Shown here: positions 1 through 11,673 of the stretch, in pieces
Layout: every line of letters begins with the position of its first letter
How positions within the stretch are numbered: position 1 is the first letter of the stretch
Assembly (NCBI RefSeq): GCF_040954835.1
Contig: NC_090723.1
Location: 9,000,001-9,064,000 of the forward strand
Source of the DNA: Lepisosteus oculatus
Lineage: Eukaryota > Chordata > Actinopteri > Semionotiformes > Lepisosteidae
Length of the DNA stretch: 64,000 bases
Reading direction: 5' to 3'
Notes under the pieces: model-generated
The model's input: only the letters and a program-made list of their open reading frames with translations
Told to the model about the DNA's origin: nothing
Database searches by the model: none
Position numbers and translations under genes: made by a program

Positions 1-1272
1 TCCTGCTCTGAAAAATTAACCCCAGGTATCCAAACCACCTTCTGTGCTGGTTTTAAAACCAACCTGCCTTTTCACTGGGATACAGGATACGGCTGTACGA
101 CTTTAACGTGGCCATTTTCAACAAAAGTGCTCTGCTCTGATAGGGGCCGTCAGCACATGTATCTACAGTTCTTTTTCAGGGAGGTTTGAAAAGTCCCCCC
201 CCCTGCCCCCCAGTCTTTCGCCTTCTTTAAAAACAGACGGGATGTGACACAAAAACAACCGCTATCCTGTCTGGGTTCTCCGATTGGACGAGAGCTTCCA
301 CAAACAATCAATATGAAGTTGAGCTCCTTCTGCAATGTTTCTTTTCCTTCAGTCTAGAACGGCCCTTAATTAGCTCTAGAAAAAACTATATATACACAGT
401 ATATAAAAATGCCGTGGTGAAAAGTCAAGGCCAGCATTTATGGGCGAAGAAATCGGCGGCACGGGCTGCACTCGGGTGCGACCGGAGGAACTTGGGAAGC
501 CGAGGAGCCGCCCCCGTGCTGCCTCTCCTGCTGGCCCTGCACTGACAGCCCCACCCAGCCGGCCGCCATCTCATCCCACCCCCTTCCTGCTCTCCACTGC
601 TGCTTCTCCTACCGCTGTTTCGGAAATCCGCGCTCCTGGGGAACGCAAGATCGCTGGCGCCCACACCTGACTGCCTGACCGCAGGGGGTCCCCTCCCCCC
701 CCCCCGGTCCTGGTGACCCCCCACACCTGCTGGCGTTCGACTTGCCCCATCCCTATCCGAACCGATCCGACCGGCTGCTTAGCAGGAACGTGTGCAGGTT
801 TTCCTCTCCTCAAAGGCTGCAGATTCGAAGCTGCTTGAGAAACGCTCGAGTAGTTCACGTAGGCGACTTCCTACACGCAGTAGGAAAACAACCGAGGCTG
901 AAAACTACTAGCCGAGTTCAAATTAGACCCTCGATGAGGGCTTTTAAGAGTTCAGTCACTGACCCAAGTGCTCAGGTGGAACACAAAAGCTGCAGGTGTG
1001 AGGATCTCCAGGACCAGGACTGGGAACACCAGCCTTCCAGAACGGCCTTCTAAGAGAAGCACCTGGACTGATGAGCCAGGAATTGGACATCTGCTCCAGT
1101 CCTTCTCTCCCTGCTGGCTGCCCAGAGAGAGGTCTGGCATCCAAGGCCGGTGTCGTAGAAAGCAAAAACATGAAGCGACAGAGAATCGGGCTTTCCGCCC
1201 CCCACCCCCACCCCCCAACCCCCTCTTCGAAAACCCGCCCCCCACCCCTGCCCCCACTTCCACCCCTCTCGG
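1..1272 (-). other. cbx1: Presumed CBX1 3'UTR and downstream sequence
   Basis: This stretch lies downstream of the CBX1 stop codon and holds no recognisable gene. I see no minus-strand AATAAA (plus-strand tttatt), so the 3'UTR may run past the window edge or use a variant signal. It contains C-rich tracts on the plus strand (near 197-215, 690-712 and 1198-1255), which are G-rich in the CBX1 transcript. NFE2L1 would be the expected next gene by synteny, but it is not visible here. Confidence 0.6.
1198..1255 (-). promoter_or_regulatory. Two tandem G-quadruplex-forming motifs in the CBX1 3'UTR
   Basis: The plus strand has C tracts at 1198-1203, 1205-1209, 1211-1216 and 1219-1223, then a second set at 1234-1236, 1238-1243, 1245-1248 and 1251-1255. 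On the CBX1 sense strand these are two sets of four G-tracts separated by loops of 1-2 bases, the most stable class of predicted quadruplex. They begin 18 bases after the stop codon. That they fold in RNA and act on translation or polyadenylation is inference. Confidence 0.7.
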
Positions 1273-3586
<2,314 letters not shown>

Positions 3587-4548
3587 TCAGATTTCCACTG
3601 TAGTGGGTCAGCCATTGCTCGTTCTTCAGCCCCTTTTAACTCCTGCAGTTGCTGGGAGTCACTGGGAGGTGGAGCAGATTGCAGCTGCCCTCAACCTTCT
3701 TCCTCAGAATCCCCCCTCCCCCGACACGCACACGCCTCTGATACTGGGGTCTGTGAGCAGGACAAGCCTACCAGAGGACCCCCCGGGCGCAAGATGGCCA
3801 ACCCACGCAGGAGGCTGACCGTTTCCCCGAGAGGAACGCGTGAGCCTGCTGCCAGTCTGGAAGAGCACCTTCATGCCGGGGAGCGCAGTCTCAAACCCGA
3901 GCTGGATGAACGCGTACCTTCACACTGGCAGCAGCATCAACTGCTACTCCCAGCCCCCAGAGCCCCTGGCTGTCCTGCACTGCTCAGCAGCTCAGCAAGG
4001 CAGAGGGGCACGTTCGTGTCTCCTGCGAAGGGCTCCTAGACAAAGCCCGTGACAGTGCTCCCGGCACAACTGGCTACCGTGCTACAGGCAAAACGCCAGC
4101 AAGTAGAAAAAGCACAAGGCGATTCCTTTTCTGAAACTTAAAAACTGACACTCAAGACAGTCACTTCAAAAAGAGCTATGGAATCACACCCATTAGAATG
4201 CGCTCATTTGGTTTTGAGAACAAGGTGTAAAGTGACAAGACAGTGACATGAAGCATCTTGTTCTGAGGGCAGACGTTCAGAAGAGGGTGGAGGGTGAGGG
4301 GACGTTCCAGCACAGGGATAAGCCCAGAGACCTGGACCTCCACCTCCATGGCCTGTCTTGCCGTTTTGGACACCAGGAATGAGGTTTAAGCCTTTTTTAC
4401 CCTTCTGGTATGGCTTTCTATTAGTATTGCAGCTTTTCTTTTGCTGTAAGAAATGCAAATTCTGCTCGACAGAACCGCAGTGTTTGAGCCAGGGGAGAGC
4501 AGTGTGGGAAACTCCCCTGGTATTCGCTCCTGCACAGACATCGCAGGC

Positions 4549-4566
4549 GGGGGGGGGGGGGGGGGG
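4549..4566. repeat. G18 homopolymer
   Basis: This is an uninterrupted run of 18 Gs on the plus strand in the CBX1 5' intron. Shorter G or C runs recur near 690, 2729, 6132, 20410 and 23471. Confidence 0.95.
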
Positions 4567-5664
4567 TCAGGAGGCCAGCTGGCATGACACCCATGCCCCC
4601 TGTCCCCAGATGGCTCTCTGCGTCTCTCCGCCCGGAGTGCCGGACCCTGCCCTGTGCCGCCCCGCAGGGCGCAGTCAGGTCCGTGTGCAGAGGCGCCAGC
4701 ACACAGCGCTGGTCGAAAAAACCAACCGACAGCAGAGACGCTGAACGAGGCTCTGAAGCGCAGGAGGGGAATTCTGCAGGGGCGGTCGGGTCCAGGCGCC
4801 ATGCTTCTTCCGAACTGATCTGCACTGGCTTGTCTGGCGCCTGGCAGCTAAGAAGCAAGAGCCATCCTAACACGCACACACCTTAACCAGGGAGGCCACC
4901 GGAGGCCCAGGGCTGCCTGCACAGTGGAGTCTGGAGGGGGAGGGATGTGTAATTATCGCCAGCAGTGCAACTGGTCTGGTGAACATGCACCACTAAGCAG
5001 GACTCCCCCACTTCCACCATGTGGTTTCCAGCTGCTTGCTTTAGCACAACGGGGAGCACAGGGCTCTCATTCGAGAGGGCCAGCTCTAGGGAGCTGGCAG
5101 GGGAAGGCCCTGCGCACTGGATCTCATAGCCTGCTACTCGGAAAGGAACAAAAAGCCATCGGAGACCAAGTTCTCAAGCGGTACGAACACAAAAAAGTCA
5201 GTACAGCCACACATTTATAACAATGCCTCGCACCTTCCCATACAGAACAAAGCACGAAAACAACAAGGAGAGAAATAGAAATGGCTCTTTCACGAGTTTT
5301 GTGCTCGGGCCACTGTAGCTGTTCTCTTCAAAGGAGTAGTTCTGCACGCAGTTTCAGTTGAAAACACCCCCTCCCCCCCGTGCCCGAGCTGGGCCGCGGC
5401 CAGGCGACGCAGGGTCAGCCACACACCCCGACCCGACAGCGGGGACATCCCAGACTCCCTCTGGCCTCTCCAGGGCTCCGCGGCTCTGAGCGCGTGGACC
5501 GAATCATGCTGGAGGTCCCTCTGGGGCGGATCGCTGCCTCAGCTCTGCCGGGGGGGGGGGGGAGGGCCAACCCCTGAGACCCCCAGCTGCAGTGCCCAGC
5601 AGGCCATGCAGTCTGCTCCTCGAGCAGGATAGGTCCCCTAGAGCCTTCTTCCCCCCGACTTCTC

Positions 5665-5699
<35 letters not shown>

Positions 5700-5850
5700 T
5701 GCTTACACTTATATAGCGCTTTTCTGGACACTCCACTCAAAGCGCTTTACAGGTAATGGGGATCCCCTCCACCACCACCAGTGTGCAGCCCCACCTGGAT
5801 GATGCGACGGCAGCCATAGTGCGCCAGAACGCTCCCCATGCAAAGCTTTT
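5665..5850 (-). mobile_element. SINE-type repeat 3' part with ATA microsatellite tail
   Basis: The minus strand reads CTTTGAGTGGAGTGTCCAG, then AAAAGCGCTATATAAGTG, and ends in a long TAT/ATT repeat (5665-5699). It is clearly homologous to 22950-23085 over CACCTGGATGATGC and the GCGCTTT motif. I recall this sequence as the 3' half of the same 5S-headed SINE in fish, but the joining is from memory. The microsatellite probably grew from the element's tail. Confidence 0.6.
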
Positions 5851-6413
5851 TGCAAACATGGTCCCAAAATGCTTTGAACTGAACAGCAGTACTCCTTTCA
5901 AAAAAACTCCAGCTACTCCTCCCAAAGCCCCCCGGCCGCCCCCCCCACATTCAGAAGACAAGACACTGGTAGACTTGGCATAGAAGAAAGGTGTCTGTGA
6001 CCTGCTTTATTAGTGGGAGCGTCATTACAGGGAGCTGAAGGCTGACTCATACTCCTGGAGGAAGAGTCTGTCTGTCTAACGACCTGGATCCTTCTCAACG
6101 TCAACAGAAGCTAAACAGGGTGAAAGAGTGAGGGGGGGGGGGGGCAGGGGGGATCATGAAGCACGAAAAGAAATCACAGCGGTTTAAAAAAAACACATGG
6201 CACCGCAGGGAGGCGGGCGAGACCACAGGGCAGGGCAGGGTGGGCCCGCGCAGCCCCCCAGACCCGGGCGCACAGAACCCGCGCTGGTGGGGCTCCGCAG
6301 GACTGAGTCGGCACCCTGCGCCCCACCCCAAGGGTCTCCCTCGCTTCCGTGCGGCAACGTAACAGTTCTCACAGCAGCGCCTGGCCTGACAGCACGCACA
6401 CGCGCTCAGCTCT

Positions 6414-6437
6414 TCATCATCATCATCATCATCATCA
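6414..6437. repeat. CAT microsatellite
   Basis: This is an eight-unit TCA/CAT repeat in the CBX1 5' intron. Confidence 0.9.
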
Positions 6438-7961
6438 CAGTCACACACTCTTTGAGACTCCCAGATGCAAGGTATCTTTTTCCAGGTGACAGCGCAAGCA
6501 GGGGCGTGTGTTTTTCAGCATCACGCAGGGAACCCCAGTCGGCTAGCTGAGCCCCATCTGCGCCCCCCCCACAGCCGGGGGTCCGGAAGAAGAGGGGGTG
6601 TGTGGGGTCCCCTCGCCCAGTCCTCCCTGCCAGCGCAAGGGCAGGCCATGAACTGGTACTGCACCACCATCCAAAACGGGGCAAAATCGCTAGGGAAACT
6701 AACCCAAAGTGGCCAGTTGATGTCACCTTGGCAACCGGGTTTGACCAGTTAAAAGTCACCCAGGCCCCCTGGGGACACCCATGGCTGCCCGGGGTATCTA
6801 CTGGGGCACCAAGCCCTCTTTCCCAGTTTGAGAGGCCCAGACCACCGCTGGGCTCTCAGTTCTGATGAAAAAGGCTGCTGCTTTTCTGATTCTTTAATGT
6901 TTACTGGTGGCTCCAGGAAATAAACGCTCTTGGCACAGACCTCCGAGTGGGGAGCTGCCTCAACATGCACAGGCCACTAAGGAACAGGTGAAGATTGATT
7001 CTGGGCTGAAAGGAAAAGAATAAAGACACAACGTTTCTCCCTGTCAGCCAAAACCTCGCGTCTCCTTTCAGCCCAGAATGAAGCTCTCTCTTATCTTCTG
7101 GCCAAGACATTAGGACACACATCTCAGACCCAGCTCCCAGTATATCTACCTGTATCGTCAATTAAACAACTGCAGGATTGTGTTAGAGGCGGTTTTCAGA
7201 AAGGTCTTTCACAGCTTGAGGGCATCGGAATGCAACATGAATAGACTGGTGTTGTGGCTCAAAGGCCAGCCGGCAGCTTCAGGAGGTGTCAGATTAACTT
7301 ACCGCGGTGCCACAAAACTACCTCTGCCGCAGCACTGAAGAGACAGAAATACAACACATCGGAACTAAGAAATGCAGAAAATCAGTCTCTGAGAGAGACT
7401 CTGGCGTGTACATTTTCACCTGACAGTCAAACATGCTTTTAGTTACAGTGCGTGAGAATTCCTGCAGCACAATAACACTATTTCACTCTACTACGAGCAT
7501 CACAAAAAACCTTTCTGCCCAGCGATACCATCGAGCGCTGAAATAATAATGACTATGGTTCTTAAGCGCACTGGAAATCAGATCACTTGTCAACTGCAAA
7601 AATATCCTTGCAATTCTGAAGCGCTTTGCATCCCAAATAACCTTACAGCGCTTTGAATAGTAACTTGGTACACGAAACTAAGAATTAAGAAAGCCCACCT
7701 ACGCTGCAATTTACCGATCTAGCGAAAAGAAGTTTGCTTTAAAAAAAAAAGCTTTGCTCGGCACTTAATAGGACGGGTCTGAGGCAGGAGGGTGAATCCT
7801 TGTCGCGCAAGCGCTGCGGTTACGAAGCGCCGTTAAATGCTCAGCAGAGCGCAGCCCGATTTGAATTAGCAGTCCGTGCAAAATAAAGCCACCGGCTTGC
7901 ATAATCAGATCTTCGCAAGAACAACAAAAAAAGAAGAAATATAGCACCCACGGGGACTCAC

Positions 7962-8450
7962 GAACTCAAACTCCGGCTTGGCTGCAGGCTGGCAGAACCG
8001 AGATCGGAGGAAGAGGGGACTGGGCGAGGGCGGGGAGTCGAGCAAATTCGAGCAATCCCTCCCCGTTTCGAAACCCTCAGACGCCCGGGGAGCAAACCCC
8101 GATGTTGTCCGCGCACGGAGGCCATTACGCTCTCGAAGTGCGCGCTTCCCCTCCGCCCGCGGTGGGCGTCTGCCGAGCGGCTGGGCGCTGAGGCGCTCGG
8201 GTTGCTACAGCCCGTCCGCCGTGCAGCTCTAGCTGGCTACCCGCCTCCTTCCTCCATGTTGCTCCCCGATCGCGACAGAAACCCCAGCGCTGGCAGGGGA
8301 GGGGGGGAGGAGGCGGCGTGCAGGGCTCCCCGGCCGCACAAAGCCGTGGGCAAGCGACCCACGGGATGAAACTGCGTCACGCACTCGCACACACAATTGC
8401 ACGGGTCCTGCAGAAGGCATGAGCCCCGTGCGTCTGCAATTCCCGTGTGT
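7962..8450 (-). promoter_or_regulatory. cbx1: CBX1 first exon and CpG-rich promoter
   Basis: The region is visibly rich in CpG. It ends on the minus strand with a strong splice donor, GTGAGT at 7961-7956, so an exon ending at 7962 is likely. A six-codon upstream ORF (MEEGGG, stop TAG) starts at the ATG at 8258. A second weaker donor (GTAGGT, near 8496) could belong to an alternative first exon. The transcription start is not visible; I infer it at about 8.2-8.5 kb. The arrangement head-to-head with SNX11 matches the human locus. Confidence 0.6.
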
Positions 8451-8738
8451 CGCTAGGGCACGCACCAGCGCCAGCCTCAAGGAGCAGAAAACGCAAACCT
8501 ACCTTTCAGCAGAAGAAAAGCGATGCTCGGGTAAAAAGAGAATTAAAAAAAAAAAGTTACTGCGATTTTGAACCACTCGGCCCTCGTCGTTATCTCCGGC
8601 CCAACGTGTCTGCAGAACCTGCGATTATTTTTTTAAAATAAGAAGTTCAAAATTCACGTCTCCCTGTTTTTCTCTCCCTCTATTCTCGACACAAAAGGCA
8701 CCCACAGCCTCATCGACCCGCCACCTCGCGCCACGCAC

Positions 8739-8750
8739 TGCGCAGGCGCC
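8739..8750 (+). promoter_or_regulatory. NRF1-like motif
   Basis: The sequence TGCGCAGGCGCC matches the palindromic NRF1 consensus YGCGCANGCGCR except for the last base. It lies upstream of the CBX1 first exon in CpG-rich DNA, a typical setting for NRF1. Confidence 0.5.
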
Positions 8751-8777
8751 CCGGCGGGCCTGGGAGGTGAAGGGGGC

Positions 8778-8790
8778 CGGGAAGTGTAGT
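8778..8790 (-). promoter_or_regulatory. ACTAYRNNNCCCR (ZNF143/THAP11-type) and ETS-like promoter motif
   Basis: The minus strand reads ACTACACTTCCCG, a full match to the ACTAYRNNNCCCR promoter element. The overlapping plus-strand CCGGGAAGTG resembles an ETS/GABP site. It lies on the CBX1 side of the divergent promoter region. Confidence 0.5.
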
Positions 8791-8815
8791 TTATTTTTCT
8801 AACAAGGCATTCCCC

Positions 8816-9215
8816 CCTTCTTCAAATTCAAAGAGCTTTATTGGCATGACCGGCGAAATACAATGCTTCCGAAAGCAATAACCGTTGGTAAATATTGACA
8901 AGCATTCAGGACAATGAGATAATATTACTCGAGAGGCCCACTCTGTCCCTCAGGCACTGACCGAAGATCAGATACTGGACTGTAGCTCTATTGAGTTTCC
9001 CCTCCCCTGAAGTAGGATAGGAAGTTGGTCTGATTCTGGCAGGTGCGGAAATTTGTGGGTTTTATGTCTTTTCCTGTGGCAGAATTGAGTAATTTCTTCC
9101 AGTGTATCAGAAAGTGTACCTCTGTCTCCAGTTTTTCATGCTCTCTGTGTCACTCAGTTTCTATGGGCAGGCTGTGGACACTGAGGCTGGCCTCCGTCAG
9201 GGTCTGTTTCACCGT
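8816..9215 (-). mobile_element. 3' end of a decayed non-LTR retrotransposon
   Basis: On the minus strand one frame reads LETEVHFLIHWKKLL, resembling the terminal E-T-E-x-H-F-L-L-H-C segment found downstream of the reverse transcriptase in many LINE proteins, with the Cys replaced. It is followed by a 3' tail ending ATGCCAATAAAGCTCTTTGA, which resembles the 3' end of fish LINEs as I recall them. The upstream frame is broken by stops and shifts, so it is a dead fragment. Its upstream limit is uncertain and could reach about 9330. It lies between the CBX1 and SNX11 promoters. Confidence 0.6.
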
Positions 9216-9674
9216 GTGGTCACTCACCTGTCCAGCGTGCACTGTCCTTTTAGGATCAAGTCACGTTTGTGTTGTGCTGTTTGTGTGTGTGCGCCCCCCA
9301 GGGGATGAGGTCTTTGCACTGCGATTGGGCTGACTCTGATCTGGGGTGTTTTAGCTGTGCTGCCCCGAGGTTGGATAGTGTCGGTGTGATTCAGGACTGG
9401 CAGGCTGAGAGCACTCATTTCTTTTGTTCGCAAGCCGGTGGTAAAGTCAATGAGGTCGATAAATTCGCACCCAGAACATCGGCAGCGCGACGTCTGCATC
9501 TGATCTTTTTTATATCGACAGCACGTCTTCAAAAAACAGACGAACGAGAGCTGTGTATACGTAAACGTGACGGCGACTGTGGCTAACGTTCCCAAAGTCC
9601 CAATCGGAATGGAAGTTGCATCCTGTCTAGGACACTACAGCGCTAACATTAAATAGGCATAAAAAGTAGAGAAA

Positions 9675-9687
9675 ACTACAACTCCCA
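9675..9687 (+). promoter_or_regulatory. ACTAYRNNNCCCR motif at the SNX11 promoter
   Basis: The plus strand reads ACTACAACTCCCA, a full match to the ACTAYRNNNCCCR element bound by ZNF143/THAP11-type factors. It lies about 100 bases upstream of the first SNX11 splice donor. It mirrors the minus-strand copy at 8778-8790. Confidence 0.55.
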
Positions 9688-9699
9688 AGGAGCCACCGC

Positions 9700-9791
9700 G
9701 CGTCACTGCCGGAGAAAAACAAATCGCATCGCCCATGAAAGGACAGAGCAGAAGAGTTCCGTGTCTCCAACTTTGACGACAGGCCACGGCA
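9700..9791 (+). other. snx11: SNX11 first (noncoding) exon
   Basis: A splice donor GTGAGT at 9792 follows CpG-containing DNA just downstream of the ACTAYRNNNCCCR motif, so this is the likely first SNX11 exon. The 5' edge is an estimate. It contains a 13-codon upstream ORF (ATG at 9735, TGA at 9774-9776), so the main start cannot be here. Confidence 0.55.
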
Positions 9792-10173
9792 GTGAGTAAC
9801 AAGGGAGCTTCAACAGAAGGTATGGGGTTTTTCTAATCACAATTAAAGCATTGTGATATAACGTACTTTAGCGTACTTTCAGAAAAAAAAAAACAGACGA
9901 GGAATTTGTATTCTGTAGCTTATTCCTGTAACCAGTGGCAATAACCTCTTACTGGTGACTGTAACTGCTCCTCACTATGAACACGCGTGGTCATTTGAGC
10001 GCTGTTGTTGTGGGATATCTTTGCTTTGCTTGTACGTTAGTTTTGTCGAAGGGCATTGATATTGTGGTTCAATAATCATCCCCGTTTTTAAGGTGCAAAT
10101 AAGTCCAATAACAGGTGCTGGTATTCTCAATGCTGAGTCAGGTCTGTTCTTTCGTACTTGTTCAACGTCTCGT

Positions 10174-10211
10174 CGATGATGATGATGATGATGATAATAA
10201 TAATAATAATT
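10174..10211. repeat. GAT then AAT compound microsatellite
   Basis: A GAT run turns into an AAT run, in SNX11 intron 1. Confidence 0.9.
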
Positions 10212-10643
10212 GAAGGGTTAAAAAGTCTTTCTCTGGACAGCATGTTCAGCAAAGCACCAGCTGCGACATTAAATGTATCTGCTGTTGATAAGACCAGGGG
10301 CCTGCCGACAAAAAGCATGTTTTAAAAATCCCAAGGAATTATTTTTGTGAAGAAGGCCAATTGTAACTACATGCTTTTAGAAAACACTGATAGCTTAATT
10401 ACGTAGACAACTTCTGATTAAAGTAGAAGTTTGCATAACAAATAGAAATTAACTAAGATTGAAGTATTTTTTTTCTTTTCGAGACTTAAGCTCTTTGTAT
10501 TCTTTATCAAGTAAGTGTATAAAAGGTCAGCTGTAACTTTTCGTGTTAGAACTATCTTCCTAATTCTTCCTCTCTTTGGCCAAATATACAATAAACTCCT
10601 CTTCTGCTCGACAACAAGGTCTGTGGTGGATTTTTACTCTACA

Positions 10644-10695
<52 letters not shown>
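10644..10695. repeat. AAT microsatellite (52 bp)
   Basis: This is an uninterrupted AAT repeat of about 17 units in SNX11 intron 1. Confidence 0.95.
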
Positions 10696-11580
10696 GTTCT
10701 CTGTAAATCTCTCTCCTTCCTGTCATGCCTGTGTTTTAGCAGAAGACACTAGGCGCAGGTGACACTGCACAGCACAGTGACCAGCTGGGAACAGGAGCAG
10801 AGATGTGAATTCACAGTCTCCCAGCTCTCACACAGAGTCAAAGAGTGTAGGGAGCAATGCCACTGTTGGAGACCGAGTTAAAGAAACGTACTGTGAGTAT
10901 AACTAGAGTCGACAGTCTTCATTATGAAATATTTGAAACCCTGTGGGACCAACCTGTTAAAAATGCAGGGTGTTTCGTATTTGGTCCTGACCTTTCTGAC
11001 AGAGACCGAGCAGTGTGATAAAGAAGGGGGAAAAGTCATTTGGACTTACTCCGGCAGAGTTGTTTCTTGTGGTTTTTCTCCTTGTCGAATTGTTCTGGGC
11101 CTGTGTTGGTGAGGGCAGGCTGCCTAGAAGGTTCTGCACTGTGGGGGTCGGTGGAGGACAGGTTGTCTTTGAGACAGAGGCCAGATGCAGGACAGAGTGG
11201 CACCACAGCGACTGTGCTGAAGAGGAGAACGGTGTCTGCCTCACACCTTCTTCCGTCTGGGTCTGCGTCCGGCGGGAATCTCTCCCATCGGGGGAATCAG
11301 TCCTACCGGAGAAGTCGTGCAGAAGGAAAAAAAAAGTTTCTTTTAAAAAAAAAAAGAATAAACCCAAAAGAAACCTAGAAAAAATACAATTATATTTTGT
11401 TATGAGTTATGAATATCTAAATTCCTCTTCCCCAAGTTGGAAATAGAGGTGTCAGCAAACATTGATATCTTGGGCAAGTTAGCAGTTTCAGAAAGCAATA
11501 AGAGGAAACATTAAGGTCAAGACAGGTTGTCTCGTTGTGATATCTCAGGATTCAGCCCAGGGTGTTTCTTTTCTTCCCAG

Positions 11581-11673
11581 AATTCTGTGACCTCCATGTT
11601 GCTGCCTGTTTTTGCCCAATGATATTGAAGGAGGAGCCCAAGGATTAGAATGATCAGAAATCAGGAGGAAGAC
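11581..11673 (+). CDS. snx11: SNX11 exon 2 with start codon
   Basis: The exon begins after a long pyrimidine tract ending CCCAG at 11580. The main ATG at 11650 encodes MIRNQEED and is followed directly by the donor GTAAGA at 11674. Upstream in the exon are two overlapping short ORFs, 11596-11622 and 11619-11648. The stop of the second is one base before the main ATG. Only 11650-11673 is main coding sequence. Confidence 0.8.

Larger units (their letters stand above)
9792..11580 (+). other. SNX11 intron 1
   Basis: No gene is seen. The region holds a GAT/AAT microsatellite (10174-10211), a 52-base AAT repeat (10644-10695) and poly-A tracts. Confidence 0.6.
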
